A DNA stretch of 64,000 bases, from assembly GCF_000759955.1 (NCBI RefSeq), contig NZ_JNAL01000018.1:235564-299563 (forward strand), read 5' to 3'. Positions within the stretch are counted from its first letter, which is position 1, and every line of letters begins with the position of its first letter. The notes below the pieces were generated by a model. That model saw only the letters and a program-made list of their open reading frames with translations, was not told the DNA's origin and did not search any database. Below, one piece after another: positions 46,263 to 57,422 of this stretch. Source of the stretch: Prochlorococcus marinus str. MIT 9201. GTDB lineage: Bacteria; Cyanobacteriota; Cyanobacteriia; PCC-6307; Cyanobiaceae. The position numbers and the translations under genes were made by a program.

Positions 46263-47297
46263 ATGAATTTTCAGAATGCAAATAAAACATTGAAAGTAGT
46301 ATTAAGTGTCGGAGATGAGTCAGGTATTGGACCTGAAATAATCTTAAAAGCACTTTGCTCTACTGAGATACCAGAAAATATTGACTTTATATTAGTAGGA
46401 TCAAAAAAAAGTCTACAAAATACATATGAACATCTTAAATCCTTAGGATTAGAAAACCTAGCAAATCCTAAAAACTTACAAATACATGATCTAGAAATTT
46501 CTTCATTAGATAATAACCTTAAATTAAGTTGTGGAAATTCAAGTTTCTATTACCTAAAAAAAGCAATTGAAATTGTAAAGCAATACCGTAATTCGGCACT
46601 TGTAACTGGACCAATTTGCAAAAAATCATGGTCACTTGCAGGTCATCACTTCTCTGGGCAAACTGAAGTATTAGCGAAATCATGCGGCGTAAAAAATGTT
46701 GGAATGTTATTCACAGCAAAATCACCAATTACAGGTTGGAGATTTAATACTTTACTAGCTACAACCCACATTGCTCTTTGTGAGGTTCCCAAACAATTAA
46801 CTGCAGAATTAATCCACTCTAAATTAGATCTTTTCAAAGATTTTTGTAATATCTATTCTGATAAACCTATCTTAAAAGTAGCAGGATTAAACCCTCATGC
46901 CGGCGAGGAAGGTATTTTAGGTAATGAAGAAAAAGATTGGCTCAATGATGCATTAATTGCATGGAATAAAAAGAATAGAGGAATTAAAGTATTAGGTCCT
47001 TTATCACCAGATAGTTGCTGGAATTCTTCCGTAAAAGCCTGGAGTGACAAAAATGCTGAAAAGCACGACGGCATTCTTGCTATGTACCATGATCAAGGTT
47101 TAATACCAATGAAGGTGATAGCTTTTAATTACTCAGTAAATACCACAATCGGTTTACCTTTTATAAGAACATCTCCGGATCATGGAACGGGATTTGATAT
47201 TGCAGGCAAAGGAATTGCTCAATCTCAGAGCATGATTGAGGCTATAAAGGCTGCTGTAGAAATGACTAACAATTCAAGACTGCTTAACACGCATTAA
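46263..47297 (+). CDS. pdxA: 4-Hydroxythreonine-4-phosphate dehydrogenase
   Basis: A 344-residue PdxA with the N-terminal [17 protein letters not shown], central [12 protein letters not shown], the metal-binding [13 protein letters not shown] and [14 protein letters not shown], and the C-terminal [15 protein letters not shown]. It oxidises 4-phosphohydroxythreonine in the DXP-dependent pyridoxal phosphate pathway. Its last 24 bases overlap the convergent accB gene. It follows the SDR gene closely and may be transcribed with it. Confidence 0.97.
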   Translation: MNFQNANKTLKVVLSVGDESGIGPEIILKALCSTEIPENIDFILVGSKKSLQNTYEHLKSLGLENLANPKNLQIHDLEISSLDNNLKLSCGNSSFYYLKKAIEIVKQYRNSALVTGPICKKSWSLAGHHFSGQTEVLAKSCGVKNVGMLFTAKSPITGWRFNTLLATTHIALCEVPKQLTAELIHSKLDLFKDFCNIYSDKPILKVAGLNPHAGEEGILGNEEKDWLNDALIAWNKKNRGIKVLGPLSPDSCWNSSVKAWSDKNAEKHDGILAMYHDQGLIPMKVIAFNYSVNTTIGLPFIRTSPDHGTGFDIAGKGIAQSQSMIEAIKAAVEMTNNSRLLNTH

Positions 47298-47780
47298 AAC
47301 TTGACCAAATTCAACTGGTGTCCCATTTTCAACGAGAATCTCTACTATTTCAGCATTAAACTCAGATTCTATTTCATTCATTAACTTCATTGCTTCCAAA
47401 ATACAAATAGTTTGACCGACTTTAACGTTATTTCCTACTTCAACGAAGGGGTCCTCACCAGGGGCTGCAGCTCTATAAAATGTCCCTACCATAGGAGAAG
47501 TAATTTCAATTAGGTCAGAACGTCCAGGAGGCGCTACCTGAGGGGCTTCAGGCTCATTAACAACTGAGACATTATCATTTATAGTTTTTTGATTAGGAAT
47601 TTTTTGCTTATCAAATGAAGTATTAGAAACTAAATTATTAACAACTTGATTGTGATCAAATAAATTTCTTTTTATTTCAAGTTTAAAATCTTCTCCCTCT
47701 AGCGAGAACTCTTGTATATCACTTGTAGAGATTTTCTCTATTAAGCGATTTAAGTCTTCATGATCTAATTTCATAGCCAT
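47274..47780 (-). CDS. accB: Biotin carboxyl carrier protein of acetyl-CoA carboxylase
   Basis: A 168-residue BCCP. The N-terminal helix precedes a flexible Pro/Val/Asn-rich linker, and the C-terminal biotinyl domain (about 88-168) holds [10 protein letters not shown] with the lysine that carries biotin and the thumb [10 protein letters not shown]. It shuttles carboxyl from AccC to the transferase. accB and efp overlap by one base (TAATG), so they are translationally coupled, an arrangement common in cyanobacteria. The product works with accC at 7346-8692. Confidence 0.97.
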   Translation of the reverse strand: MAMKLDHEDLNRLIEKISTSDIQEFSLEGEDFKLEIKRNLFDHNQVVNNLVSNTSFDKQKIPNQKTINDNVSVVNEPEAPQVAPPGRSDLIEITSPMVGTFYRAAAPGEDPFVEVGNNVKVGQTICILEAMKLMNEIESEFNAEIVEILVENGTPVEFGQVLMRVKQS

Positions 47781-48340
47781 TAATTTTCACGTCCAAGATA
47801 ACTGTCATTACGAGTATCGACTTTAATCATTTCTCCCACAGAAATAAATAAAGGAACCATAACTTGAGCACCTGTTTCTAGAATAGCTGGTTTAGTGCCC
47901 CCACTAGCAGTATCACCTTTAACTCCAGGATCAGTCTCTGTAACTTTCAAACTAATCGATATTGGAAGTTCTACTTCTAAAACTTTACCATTGTGGAAAA
48001 TTACATTAACCTCCATTCCCTCTTTCAAATACTTTGCGCCTCTACCAATTTGTTGAGAGGTGAGTCTTGTCTCTTCAAAACTTATCATATCCATAAAAAC
48101 ATAATCACCAGACTCCACATAAGTATGCTGCAGGTTAGACTTTTCAAGGACAGCCTGCTGTACTGATTCTCCGGCTCGAAATGTTTTTTCAACCACGTTG
48201 CCGCTTTGAACTGATTTTAATTTTGTTCGCACGAAAGCAGAACCCTTACCAGGCTTGACATGTAGAAATTCTACAACACGCCAAACTTGTCCATCCAATT
48301 CGATGGTAGTACCTGTGCGAAAATCGTTACTGGAAATCAT
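47780..48340 (-). CDS. efp: Translation elongation factor P
   Basis: From the ATG at 48340 ([15 protein letters not shown]) this is 186 residues, the normal EF-P length; the longer frame with twelve extra residues is unlikely. The [12 protein letters not shown] loop carries the lysine/arginine position that enters the peptidyl-transferase centre (Lys in PGKGSA), followed by two OB-fold domains. EF-P helps ribosomes make bonds at proline runs. It is the first gene of efp-accB and is divergent from the cyclophilin gene, with 43 bases between starts. Confidence 0.96.
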   Translation of the reverse strand: MISSNDFRTGTTIELDGQVWRVVEFLHVKPGKGSAFVRTKLKSVQSGNVVEKTFRAGESVQQAVLEKSNLQHTYVESGDYVFMDMISFEETRLTSQQIGRGAKYLKEGMEVNVIFHNGKVLEVELPISISLKVTETDPGVKGDTASGGTKPAILETGAQVMVPLFISVGEMIKVDTRNDSYLGREN

Positions 48341-48383
48341 TCCTGTATTACATCCCCAAGGATCATAAACCTGCAAGAGTGCT

Positions 48384-49475
48384 ATGCAAAAATTCTTATC
48401 AAATCAGAACAAACTTTTCTTAATTCTTTCAATTGTAATTTTACAGATTTTTCTCTTTAAACCGATTCAAGTACTAGCTGATTTACCTACTGGAAATGCA
48501 GTAAAAGACCCTAGTGCAATTCTCAGAAACGCACTCCCTATCAAGCAAGTTGAGTTGCAAGAAATTCAACACAAATTGGAAGAAACTAGTGACCTTGTAA
48601 GAGGAGGAAGATGGCCTGCTCTTACAAAAACTGTTACAAAATGTCAATCTTTACTAAAAAAGTACCAAGGCAAAATTATTCAAGAATTACCAAAAGATAA
48701 AAAGAAAATTGCTGAAAAAACATTTTTAGAGCTCAAAGAGAATTTTAATAGCCTCCAAGATTTCTCTAAATCAAAGGATAAATACTCATTTATAGCAACC
48801 CGCAGAGATGCTTTAAATAAAATAGGTGGATTAGAAGAATATTTTCTACCAAATAAATTTCCTTACTCTATTCCCGAGGAATTTGATAATTTACCAAGAT
48901 TACTAGGCAGAGCAAAAGTCAATATAAAAACCTCTAAAGGAGATATGCAAGCTATTGTGGATGGATTTAACGCCCCACTCACAGCAGGAGCATTTGTAGA
49001 TTTATCTTCAAAAAACTTTTACAAAGATTTACCTATTAACAGAGCAGAAGAATTTTTTGTACTACAAACAGGTGATCCAATTGGTGAAGCTATTGGTTAC
49101 ATAGATCCTGAAACAAACGAAGAACGTCACGTACCCCTAGAAATTAGGATTCCTGATGAAAAAAATACTTTTTATAATCAAACTTTTGAAGATTTAGGTC
49201 TTTACACAGAGACACCAACATTACCTTTTGCAACACTTGGAACTCTTGGATGGTCCCATTCAAATACTGCAGTTGATGATGGTTCATCGCAATTTTTCTT
49301 CTTTTTATATGAAGCAGAATTAAATCCAGCAGGTCGAAATTTAATTGACGGAAGGAATGCTGCGTTTGGTTACGTTATAGATGGATTTGATGTATTAGAA
49401 GAGCTTTCAAAAGATGACACAATCATTTCAATTGATGTTTTAGAAGGGATTGAAAACCTCAAATTAAATGCATAA
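48384..49475 (+). CDS. Lumenal cyclophilin-type peptidyl-prolyl isomerase (TLP40/CYP38-like)
   Basis: A 363-residue protein. A signal peptide (about 1-32, ending QVLA-D) is followed by a helical bundle (about 50-170, [20 protein letters not shown]) and a divergent cyclophilin domain (about 178-350). This plan matches the thylakoid-lumen TLP40/CYP38 proteins of plants and cyanobacteria, which help photosystem II assembly. The cyclophilin active site is altered ([22 protein letters not shown]), and plant CYP38 has no isomerase activity, so this may be a chaperone rather than an enzyme. It overlaps thiL by 8 bases. Confidence 0.88.
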   Translation: MQKFLSNQNKLFLILSIVILQIFLFKPIQVLADLPTGNAVKDPSAILRNALPIKQVELQEIQHKLEETSDLVRGGRWPALTKTVTKCQSLLKKYQGKIIQELPKDKKKIAEKTFLELKENFNSLQDFSKSKDKYSFIATRRDALNKIGGLEEYFLPNKFPYSIPEEFDNLPRLLGRAKVNIKTSKGDMQAIVDGFNAPLTAGAFVDLSSKNFYKDLPINRAEEFFVLQTGDPIGEAIGYIDPETNEERHVPLEIRIPDEKNTFYNQTFEDLGLYTETPTLPFATLGTLGWSHSNTAVDDGSSQFFFFLYEAELNPAGRNLIDGRNAAFGYVIDGFDVLEELSKDDTIISIDVLEGIENLKLNA

Positions 49476-50454
49476 AGAAATATTAGAAGACATAGGGGAA
49501 AAAGAATTAATAAGTAGGCTAGGAAAATTTATGCCTAAAAATCAAGTTGAGGATGATTGCGCTTTAATCAAGACTAAAAATGAAAATTTACTTGTTAACA
49601 CTGATTCTTTAGTAGAGGATGTACATTTCAATGACATAACTATTTGTCCTCAAGACCTTGGATGGAAAGCAGTGGTTAGCAACATTTCTGACTTATTATC
49701 AAGTGGAAGCAAGCAGACTATAGGTATTACGATAAGTTTAGTTTTACCTACTAGAACTGAGTGGATTTGGGTTGAAGAATTATACAAAGGAATAAATAAA
49801 GCATTAAATGAATATGGCGGGATAATTCTTGGCGGAGATTGCTCAAAAGGGAATGAAAAAATCATTTCAATCACTGCCATTGGGGTTCAAGGTGAACTTG
49901 AATTACGAAGAAACGCATGTAAATCAGGAGACATAATCTTAACTACAGGAATTCATGGTCTTAGCAAACTAGGATTTATGGTGCAAAATAAAATTAATTT
50001 CGAAAATAAATTTTCCCTTAACAAAAAATTAATCAGTAAGTCCATTGAACATTTTTGTCGCCCTAAAGTCTACCCAAATTTTCTAAATAGTCTTCTCAAA
50101 ACTCGTTCAAATAAAAAAATAAAGAAAATAGGATGCACTGATAGCAGTGATGGTCTATTTCAAGCCTTACAAGATTTAGCAATAGCTAGCAACTGTAAAG
50201 CGATCATTAATTATGAAAAAATACCTAAAGATAAGTATTGGCCTGAAGGAGATCAATGGGACGAATATTATTTTTTTGGAGGTGAAGATTACGAATTAGT
50301 ATTCTCCTTACCAAAAAAATGGGCAGAGAATTTATCTAAACTTGATAAAGATATTAACGAAATTGGCTTTTTTGCTGATGGTGAACCATCAATAGAATTT
50401 AAAGATAATAAAAAAAACAAATTATTTAATAACACACCTTTCAAACACTTTTAG
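49468..50454 (+). CDS. thiL: Thiamine-monophosphate kinase
   Basis: A 328-residue ThiL with the DDCALI and NTDSLVEDVHF metal/ATP motifs, LGWKAVVSNISDL, GGDCSKGN and the C-terminal FGGEDYELVFSL. It phosphorylates thiamine monophosphate to the active diphosphate. Its ATG overlaps the end of the cyclophilin gene, so translation is probably coupled; no functional link is obvious. It is directly convergent with gap2 (adjacent stops). Confidence 0.96.
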   Translation: MHKEILEDIGEKELISRLGKFMPKNQVEDDCALIKTKNENLLVNTDSLVEDVHFNDITICPQDLGWKAVVSNISDLLSSGSKQTIGITISLVLPTRTEWIWVEELYKGINKALNEYGGIILGGDCSKGNEKIISITAIGVQGELELRRNACKSGDIILTTGIHGLSKLGFMVQNKINFENKFSLNKKLISKSIEHFCRPKVYPNFLNSLLKTRSNKKIKKIGCTDSSDGLFQALQDLAIASNCKAIINYEKIPKDKYWPEGDQWDEYYFFGGEDYELVFSLPKKWAENLSKLDKDINEIGFFADGEPSIEFKDNKKNKLFNNTPFKHF

Positions 50455-51477
50455 TTATTCCCAATTTTTAGCAACAATCTCTGCTAAATCTACAACTCTC
50501 TGACTATAGCCCCACTCATTGTCATACCATGCAAGGACCTTTACAAGGTTATCTCCAATACACATAGTAAGGTCGCTATCTACTATTGATGATTCATTGG
50601 TACCTGCATAATCGCTTGACACCAATGGTTCATCTCCATACTTTATAATTCCTTTCATTGAGTTTAAAGATGCTTCCTTTAGAGCATTATTGACATCTTC
50701 GGTTGTGACAGATTTAGAAGATTCAAAGACGAAATCTACTGCTGAAACGTTAGGAGTTGGAACTCTCATTGCAATTCCTGTTAATTTGCCTTTCATTTCT
50801 GGGTAAACTAGTGCTACAGCTTTTGCTGCACCTGTAGAAGTAGGAACGATATTTGTAGCGGCTGCTCTAGCCCTTCTTAAATCTCTATGGCTATTATCTA
50901 AAATTCTTTGATCCCCTGTATAACTATGAATTGTAGTCATCAAACCTTTGTTAATCCCAAAAGTTTGATCTAAAACTTTAACCACTGGAGCTAAACAGTT
51001 TGTTGTACAACTAGCATTACTCAAAATATCATAATCTTTGTGTTTATATGTATCAGCATTAACTCCAACCACATAAGTGCCGACGCCATCGCCTTTACCA
51101 GGAGCAGTTAAAATTACTTTTTTTGCTCCTACATCTAAGTGCTTACTTGCACCTACGTCTGTATTAAAAACTCCAGTAGATTCAATAACTAAATCCACAC
51201 CCCAGTCTTTCCAGGGAAGATTCAATGGGTTTCTATCAGAGAAACACTTAATTGTCTTGTTATTAATTACAAAAGTATCGTCAGTATATTGAATATCAAC
51301 TCCATCAAGTTGACCAAGGACTGAGTCGTACTTTAATAAATGAGCATTAGTTTTGGGATCTGAGGTGACGTTAATTCCAACTACTTCAATATTGGTGTAA
51401 GCCCCTCTACTAAGCCAACAACGCATAAAGTTTCGACCAATTCTGCCAAAGCCGTTAATTGCAACACGCAAAGTCAT
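50455..51477 (-). CDS. gap2: Glyceraldehyde-3-phosphate dehydrogenase
   Basis: A 340-residue [22 protein letters not shown] binds the cofactor, and the catalytic Cys157 is in [12 protein letters not shown]; His184-type HSYTGDQ and the PTSTGAAKA phosphate-binding loop are present. It is the only GAPDH seen and is most like cyanobacterial Gap2, the Calvin-cycle enzyme that uses NADPH or NADH. The ~190-base gap to murC, with its run of T and A, should hold its promoter; I see no specific operator there. Confidence 0.95.
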   Translation of the reverse strand: MTLRVAINGFGRIGRNFMRCWLSRGAYTNIEVVGINVTSDPKTNAHLLKYDSVLGQLDGVDIQYTDDTFVINNKTIKCFSDRNPLNLPWKDWGVDLVIESTGVFNTDVGASKHLDVGAKKVILTAPGKGDGVGTYVVGVNADTYKHKDYDILSNASCTTNCLAPVVKVLDQTFGINKGLMTTIHSYTGDQRILDNSHRDLRRARAAATNIVPTSTGAAKAVALVYPEMKGKLTGIAMRVPTPNVSAVDFVFESSKSVTTEDVNNALKEASLNSMKGIIKYGDEPLVSSDYAGTNESSIVDSDLTMCIGDNLVKVLAWYDNEWGYSQRVVDLAEIVAKNWE

Positions 51478-51670
51478 AACTAATAATTTCTAAATGATTA
51501 ACCTAAGTTGCTGATCATACTGAATTTTGTGCAATAACGTAAGGTTTTTTTGATTTATTAAGCAAATAAGTCTAGTTTTGTATTAATTCAAGGAAGAAAA
51601 ACATTTTTTTTTAAGAAAAAATAGCAAAATTTTGCCCAGAAGTTATTTTGATTTAAGTAAAAGATAAACA

Positions 51671-53077
51671 TTGGATAAAGAATCACTGCTGAAAAGTCAT
51701 TTCCATTTTATTGGGATAGGAGGTATTGGAATGTCAGCATTAGCAATTGGTTTACTCAAAAAAGGTTGTTCAGTTTCAGGATCTGATTTAGTTAGAAATG
51801 ATGAAACTAATCAATTAGAGCAATTAGGTGCAGTAATCTTTACTTCTCAAGTTCAACAAAATATTGAATTTGTGATTTCAAAATTTACCAACAAATTGAT
51901 TAATTTTGTTGTAAGCTCGGCAATTAAGCCAGAAAATGAAGAATTTTCATACTGCAGAGAAAAAAATTTATCAATAAGACATCGTTCAGAGATACTTGCA
52001 ATGCTAATGCGTAATTACACCGCATTGGCTGTAGCAGGCAGTCACGGGAAAACATCGACCAGTACATTTCTTTCTACAATACTTGAGTTATGTACTCATA
52101 ATTCTTCTTCAATAACTGGAGGAATTATTCCTATCTACAACTCTAATTGTCATTTAGAAAATACAAAATACTTAGTTGCTGAAGTTGATGAATCTGATGG
52201 GACAATTAATCAATATAAATCTGATATTGGAATAATAAATAACATTGATTTTGATCATTGCGATCACTTTTCTAATTTAAGTGAAGTAATATCTTCTTTT
52301 AAATGTTTTGCGAAAAATTCTAAAAAATTATTACTTAATTTTGATTGTGTAATCACAAGAAATAATTTTTATTCTAATACTAAATGGTCAAACACTACAG
52401 CCAAGAACGTAGCTTATGCAATAATCCCGACTCAAATTAATTCAAAGTATATCATTGGAAAATATTATGAAAATGGAAGTTTTATTAGTAGTTTAAATAT
52501 TCCAATTCCAGGATTACACAATCTATCTAATATCACCGCAGCGATTGCAGCTTCAAGAATGATAGGTGTAGATTTTATAGAAATTAAGAAAAATATAAAA
52601 TATCTTAAACTGCCAAAAAAAAGATTTGAATTCAGAGGCCAGATCAATGAGAGACTTTTATATGATGATTATGCACATCACCCAAACGAAATAAAAGAGA
52701 CGATTAAATTAGGAAGATTATTTATTAAGCAAAAACATAATAACGAATTTCAAAAAAGTAGATTAATAGTAATATTTCAACCTCATAGATACTCTCGAGT
52801 AAAGAAATTTACTAAAGAATTTGCTGAAGAATTATCAAAAGCAGATGTTATTTATGTAACCAGTATTTATAGTGCAGGAGAAGAAAATAAAGATAAAATT
52901 ACTTCGAAAATTATCACTGATCTTATTTGTAAAAATAATAAAAATGTTTATTACATAAAGAATTATCATGAATTTACAAAGAATTTTTGCGATTTTACTC
53001 AAAAAGGGGATTTAATCTTGAATATGGGAGCTGGGGATTGTCATAATTTATGGTCAATTTTAAATGAAAAAAATTAA
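51671..53077 (+). CDS. murC: UDP-N-acetylmuramate--L-alanine ligase
   Basis: A 468-residue Mur ligase. FHFIGIGGIGMSALA binds UDP, VAGSHGKTSTSTF (near 120) is the ATP loop, EVDESDGT holds the metal residues and YDDYAHHPNEIK is the C-terminal domain motif. It adds L-alanine to UDP-MurNAc in the cytoplasm. The start is TTG at 51671; no ATG fits the family start. It is followed by murB after 16 bases, so both act in one peptidoglycan operon. Confidence 0.97.
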   Translation: MDKESLLKSHFHFIGIGGIGMSALAIGLLKKGCSVSGSDLVRNDETNQLEQLGAVIFTSQVQQNIEFVISKFTNKLINFVVSSAIKPENEEFSYCREKNLSIRHRSEILAMLMRNYTALAVAGSHGKTSTSTFLSTILELCTHNSSSITGGIIPIYNSNCHLENTKYLVAEVDESDGTINQYKSDIGIINNIDFDHCDHFSNLSEVISSFKCFAKNSKKLLLNFDCVITRNNFYSNTKWSNTTAKNVAYAIIPTQINSKYIIGKYYENGSFISSLNIPIPGLHNLSNITAAIAASRMIGVDFIEIKKNIKYLKLPKKRFEFRGQINERLLYDDYAHHPNEIKETIKLGRLFIKQKHNNEFQKSRLIVIFQPHRYSRVKKFTKEFAEELSKADVIYVTSIYSAGEENKDKITSKIITDLICKNNKNVYYIKNYHEFTKNFCDFTQKGDLILNMGAGDCHNLWSILNEKN

Positions 53078-53093
53078 AGTAAATAGCTAATTT

Positions 53094-53987
53094 ATGGATA
53101 AAAGGATTTTTTCTAAGAACTGTAATTTAAGTAGTTATACAACTATCAAAGTAGGAGGAGTAGCTGAATATTTTGCTGAGCCAAGAAGTATTGACGAATT
53201 TTCACATCTAATAAAGTGGGCTAATGTAAACAGACAAAAATGCCAAATAATTGGTGCAGGTTCAAATCTTTTAATAAATAATATTTTCATAAAAGGTTTA
53301 GTTTTGTGTACAAAAAAAATGAAATCATTAACGATAGATCCATATTCAGGAATTGTTGAAGCGGAAGCAGGTGTAATGCTCCCAACATTATCTAATTCTC
53401 TTGCTAAAAATGGATTACAAGGAGGTGAATGGGCTATTGGAATTCCAGGAACTTTAGGAGGAGCAATTTATATGAATGCTGGCACAGATAATCTATCGCT
53501 GGCAAAAAATCTTATTTCCGTGAAAGTTATAAATAATAAAACACATAAAAAACTTGAAATTGAAAAAAAAGATATAAATTTTGAGTATAGATTTAGCTCT
53601 TTTCAAAAAAACGATTTTACAATTATTAGTGCAAGACTGCATTTTGAGCCTAATGGAAATCTTGAAAAATTATTTAAAAAAACCAAAAATAACCTCAAAT
53701 TAAAAACAGACACACAGCCATATCATCAACCAAGTTTTGGTAGTGTTTTTAAAAATCCTGAAAATAATTATGCAGCAAAATTAATTGATGAAATGGGTTT
53801 AAAAGGGTATAAAATTGGCGGTGCAGAAATTTCTACAATGCATTCAAATTTTATAGTTAACACTTCTTCAGCAAGTTCAAGAGATATTTATGAATTAATA
53901 ACAGTAATTCAACAAAAAGTACTACAAAACAAAGGAATTTTTTTGCAACCGGAAGTAAGAATGATTGGTTTTGACTATCCTTACTAA
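53094..53987 (+). CDS. murB: UDP-N-acetylenolpyruvoylglucosamine reductase
   Basis: A 297-residue FAD enzyme with [15 protein letters not shown], the FAD-binding GAGSNLLI and [15 protein letters not shown], and the C-terminal [26 protein letters not shown] blocks cut by the active-site serine (GSVFKNP). It reduces enolpyruvyl-UDP-GlcNAc to UDP-MurNAc. This is the short type II MurB, which lacks the Tyr loop insert. It sits between murC and the YbaB gene. Confidence 0.97.
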   Translation: MDKRIFSKNCNLSSYTTIKVGGVAEYFAEPRSIDEFSHLIKWANVNRQKCQIIGAGSNLLINNIFIKGLVLCTKKMKSLTIDPYSGIVEAEAGVMLPTLSNSLAKNGLQGGEWAIGIPGTLGGAIYMNAGTDNLSLAKNLISVKVINNKTHKKLEIEKKDINFEYRFSSFQKNDFTIISARLHFEPNGNLEKLFKKTKNNLKLKTDTQPYHQPSFGSVFKNPENNYAAKLIDEMGLKGYKIGGAEISTMHSNFIVNTSSASSRDIYELITVIQQKVLQNKGIFLQPEVRMIGFDYPY

Positions 53988-54004
53988 AGAAACTTTTAAA
54001 CAAA

Positions 54005-54355
54005 ATGGCGGGTTTTGGACTTCCTAACTTTGGACAACTTACAGAAGCTTTTAAAAAAGCTAAACAAATTCAACAAGATGCTCAAAAATTACAAGATGAA
54101 CTTGAAAATATGGAGATTGAAGGGAAGAGTGATGATGAAATGATAAAAGTCTGGATAAGTGGAAACCAACTTCCCTTAAAGGTAGAAGTGCAAGAAAATA
54201 TTTTTAATGCAGACAAAGAAAAAATCGAGCAAAATATTTTACAAGCCATTCAAAAAGCTCATGAATTATCTACTACAACTATGAAAGAAAGGATGAATGA
54301 TTTGACTGGCGGATTAAATCTTAATCTTCCTGGTTTTGACAATAGTGACTCTTAG
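54005..54355 (+). CDS. YbaB/EbfC family nucleoid-associated protein
   Basis: A 116-residue DNA-binding protein. The N-terminal helix ([22 protein letters not shown]) and the central strand [14 protein letters not shown] followed by a second long helix match the YbaB tweezers fold. These dimers bind DNA with low specificity; cyanobacterial relatives affect transcription. It follows murB after 17 bases and its last 35 bases overlap the convergent rsgA gene. Confidence 0.93.
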   Translation: MAGFGLPNFGQLTEAFKKAKQIQQDAQKLQDELENMEIEGKSDDEMIKVWISGNQLPLKVEVQENIFNADKEKIEQNILQAIQKAHELSTTTMKERMNDLTGGLNLNLPGFDNSDS

Positions 54356-55238
54356 AAGACTCAATCATTTCTTTATAAAAAGAATATCTTTCGAAGGATT
54401 TATTTAAATTACAGCCTTCATCGTTTAAATGTAAGCAGTTACGAAATTTACACTTAATTTCTTCATCGATTACCTGTTTATATATTTCTGAATATAGATT
54501 TGGTAGGACTCTAATATCAACCTCTAGAGGTTGCATATTAAAGCCGGGAGTATCCACAATGTAGCTCTGATTTGCGATGGAAAATAATTCGACATTTCGA
54601 GTTGTGTTTTTACCTCTCTTAATTTTATTGGAAACTGAAGCAGTACTATTTTGAAGACCTGGAATTATCATATTAAGCAAAGTAGTTTTGCCAACACCAG
54701 ATGGACCCATAAAAATTGAACACTCTTTTTCCTTTAACTCGGCTAATAATTTATTAAAGTTATTAGATTTCTCTAAATTTAAAGTTATTGCTTGGTAACC
54801 CCATTTTTCAAATTTATCAATTAAAAAAGATCTTCTTTTATCTGAAATTAAATCACATTTTGTTAAAACTAATGACACCTCAACTCCCATTGATTCTGCT
54901 GATATCAAAAACCTATTAACTTGAGATAAATTTAACTCTGGCTCTACGACAGAAAAAATAATATATATGTTAGAGATATTTGCAACTGAAGGTCTAACTA
55001 ATAAATTTTTTCTTTTTTTTAAACTTGTTATTACTGCGCGTTTGCTTTTTAAATCAATATTTTCAATGACTACTTCGTCCCCAACATAAATAAATTGATC
55101 TTTAAAATTTATAGACTTTCTAACCTTACATAAAAATCTTTCAATATTTCCAAAGTTTTCTTTATATTTTAAGTCAACTAAAAAAAATTCATTAAATTTT
55201 TTCGTTACTAAACCTGAAAATTTACTATCAGTTATCAT
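54321..55238 (-). CDS. rsgA: Ribosome small-subunit-dependent GTPase RsgA
   Basis: A 305-residue circularly permuted GTPase. The G4 motif TKCD (about 126) comes before G1 GPSGVGKTT (about 178) and G3 DTPGF (about 222). An N-terminal OB fold and a C-terminal zinc knuckle ([15 protein letters not shown]) complete the family plan. It helps the late maturation of the 30S subunit. It is the last gene of a run grpE-dnaJ-tusA-like-rsgA; its start overlaps the TusA-like gene by 11 bases. Confidence 0.96.
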   Translation of the reverse strand: MITDSKFSGLVTKKFNEFFLVDLKYKENFGNIERFLCKVRKSINFKDQFIYVGDEVVIENIDLKSKRAVITSLKKRKNLLVRPSVANISNIYIIFSVVEPELNLSQVNRFLISAESMGVEVSLVLTKCDLISDKRRSFLIDKFEKWGYQAITLNLEKSNNFNKLLAELKEKECSIFMGPSGVGKTTLLNMIIPGLQNSTASVSNKIKRGKNTTRNVELFSIANQSYIVDTPGFNMQPLEVDIRVLPNLYSEIYKQVIDEEIKCKFRNCLHLNDEGCNLNKSFERYSFYKEMIESSKSHYCQNQED

Positions 55239-55458
55239 TCAAAATTTTTATTTTTAAAAGATTTTCTTGTTCTTTTATCTTTGAAAACGTACATCTCATC
55301 TCTTTTAAATTATTTAATACCATTTCTTCTGGTTCACCTTTATCAAGTTCAACTATGAGTTGTTCATTTTTAGATAATTTCTCTAAAGCTAATTTAATTT
55401 TGACGACATTTAAAGGGCATGGAACCGATTTAAGATCCAAATACTTGAATGAATTCAT
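55228..55458 (-). CDS. TusA/SirA-like small sulfur-carrier protein
   Basis: From the ATG at 55458 this is 76 residues. The family signature CPxP appears as CPLN (Cys14-Pro15), followed by the helix VVKIKLALEKL. TusA proteins carry persulfide sulfur on that cysteine for tRNA thiolation or molybdenum cofactor. The second proline of CPxP is lost, so the exact role is open. The start overlaps the stop of dnaJ by one base (TGATG) and its end overlaps rsgA by 11; the gene is locked in this translation/chaperone cluster. Confidence 0.87.
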   Translation of the reverse strand: MNSFKYLDLKSVPCPLNVVKIKLALEKLSKNEQLIVELDKGEPEEMVLNNLKEMRCTFSKIKEQENLLKIKILNDN

Positions 55459-56582
55459 CAAGAGTCTTTGCCAAATAATTTACTAAATAGCCCACTACTC
55501 GAATTAATATTTTTATCTGTATATTGGGAAGCTAAATCCTCTAAAAGCTTTCGTTCTTCTTCGGTTATACGAGTTGGCAATTTTACCTTTACTAAGACTT
55601 CATGATTTCCTCTAGCAACTGGATTACCAAGTCTAGGCACCCCTTTATTTTCAAGTGAAAGTGTTGTATTTGGTTGAGTACCACTTGGTATTTTTAAATT
55701 AACGTTCCCATCAACTGTAATGATTTCAACAGTATCACCCAAAATAGCCTGCAAATAACTTACTGCAATTTCTGAATAAATCGTCACACCATCTCTTTTT
55801 AATTTTGCATCATTCTTTACCTTTATAAATACATAAAGATCTCCAGGTGGGCCACCTCTCAAACCAACATTTCCCTCACCTGAAACTCTTAATTTAGTAC
55901 CAGTATCAACTCCTGCAGGAATATTAATTCGTAATTTTTTTCTGACTTGATTCACTCCATTCCCGCTACAACTCGTACATGGATCAACGATTATTTGACC
56001 AACTCCATTACATGAAGGGCATTCAGCTACTTGTGTAAAATTACCGAATGGTGTTCTTGTTGCTCTTCTAACTTGTCCATTGCCGCCACATGTTGTACAA
56101 GTTTTTGGTCCGGTCCCTGGTTTAGCACCTGTGCCCCTGCAGACTTCACATGTCTCAAGATGAGGAATTTTAATTTCTCTTTGTTGACCAAATATTGCAT
56201 CTTTAAAGTCAATATTAAGATCATATCGTAAATCATCACCTTGTTGAGGACCTCTTCTTTGAGTTCTTGCCCCTTGCGGATTTTGTCCGCCAAAACCATT
56301 AAAAAAGGTTTCAAATAAATCTGCAAACCCACCCATATCTCCCATGTCTGGCATTCCAGCAGCGCCTCCAATACCAGCCTCACCAAACTGATCATATCTA
56401 GCTCTAGTTTCAGGATCGGCTAAAGCTTCATAAGCTTTGCCAATTTCTTTAAATTTATCTTCAGCACCAGGCTCTTTATTAACATCAGGATGATATTGTC
56501 TTGCTAACTTTCTATATGCCCTTTTCAAGGTATCCGCATCAGCATCTCTTGAAACTCCAAGTATTTGGTAAAAGTCAGCCAT
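55458..56582 (-). CDS. dnaJ: Chaperone DnaJ (type I Hsp40)
   Basis: A full 374-residue type I Hsp40. The J domain has HPD at 31-33, a Gly/Phe-rich linker follows ([16 protein letters not shown]), then four zinc repeats ([32 protein letters not shown]) and the substrate-binding C-terminal domains. It works with DnaK and GrpE. It lies 29 bases after grpE, and the TusA-like gene starts on its last base. Confidence 0.98.
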   Translation of the reverse strand: MADFYQILGVSRDADADTLKRAYRKLARQYHPDVNKEPGAEDKFKEIGKAYEALADPETRARYDQFGEAGIGGAAGMPDMGDMGGFADLFETFFNGFGGQNPQGARTQRRGPQQGDDLRYDLNIDFKDAIFGQQREIKIPHLETCEVCRGTGAKPGTGPKTCTTCGGNGQVRRATRTPFGNFTQVAECPSCNGVGQIIVDPCTSCSGNGVNQVRKKLRINIPAGVDTGTKLRVSGEGNVGLRGGPPGDLYVFIKVKNDAKLKRDGVTIYSEIAVSYLQAILGDTVEIITVDGNVNLKIPSGTQPNTTLSLENKGVPRLGNPVARGNHEVLVKVKLPTRITEEERKLLEDLASQYTDKNINSSSGLFSKLFGKDS

Positions 56583-56611
56583 CCGATAATGCTCAATTAA
56601 AAATTTGGAAT

Positions 56612-57346
56612 TTATACATCTTCAGAAGTATTTTCCTCTGAATCAATATCTTCTTCAACTTTATCCTCTTCTACTTCCACTTGTGAATCTTGTTTGCCAG
56701 GCCCCATAGAAACTTTGACAAGAGCATGTCTCAAAACCTTACCTTCTAGATGATATCCACGCTGCAATTCTTCTACAATAAAATCCTCTTTAAACTCTTC
56801 ACTAGGCTCCCTCAATACAGCTTCATGTAAATTTGGATCAAATTGCTGCCCAACAACTCTCATCGGTGCAACTCCTTGTTGTTTTAATACTTCCACTAAT
56901 TGTTTATAAAGTCCTTGATAACTTCTATGAAGAGCTTGAGCTTCTTCACTTTCTGGTTTAAGTTGTTGTCTTGCTCTTTCAAAATTATCAACAATAGGAA
57001 GTATTGCAGTTAAAGACTTAGATACAAGTTGAATTTTTAAATCGTCTTGATCTCTAGATTGCCTTTTTCTAAAATTATCAAAATCTGCTGAAATTCTTAC
57101 ATATTGATTTTTTAGTGTTTCATGCTCTTTTTCTAATTGTTCTAACCTTGCATCATTATTAGAGATTGTATTTTTTAATTCTTCAGTATTTAATTCTTCA
57201 GTATTTATTTCTTCTGTTTTTTTAAAGGAAAGTTCATCATTTTCAATTATTTGATCGTCTTGAGATGAAGTATCTTCAGGAACATTATCCTTATCAGAAA
57301 AATCATTTTCTTTATTTTCAATATTTTCTGATTGATTGTCAATCAT
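56612..57346 (-). CDS. grpE: GrpE, DnaK nucleotide-exchange factor
   Basis: A 244-residue GrpE: acidic disordered N-terminus (first ~65 residues, with [14 protein letters not shown], a short in-frame repeat), long coiled coil (about 65-130, ending [17 protein letters not shown], the family motif) and the beta domain with [25 protein letters not shown]. It speeds ADP release from DnaK. A further acidic tail follows. It is the first gene of the grpE-dnaJ run. Confidence 0.96.
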   Translation of the reverse strand: MIDNQSENIENKENDFSDKDNVPEDTSSQDDQIIENDELSFKKTEEINTEELNTEELKNTISNNDARLEQLEKEHETLKNQYVRISADFDNFRKRQSRDQDDLKIQLVSKSLTAILPIVDNFERARQQLKPESEEAQALHRSYQGLYKQLVEVLKQQGVAPMRVVGQQFDPNLHEAVLREPSEEFKEDFIVEELQRGYHLEGKVLRHALVKVSMGPGKQDSQVEVEEDKVEEDIDSEENTSEDV

Positions 57347-57422
57347 TTTTTTTCAAAGTTTATTAAGACCATTTTCCATTAAAGTGTTGAACAAAACAAG
57401 TTGCGGAAGGCCGCACAAATTT

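Noticed and set aside
48341..48376. 12-residue extension of EF-P
   Set aside because: EF-P starts MISSNDF at the internal ATG; extension not seen in the family.
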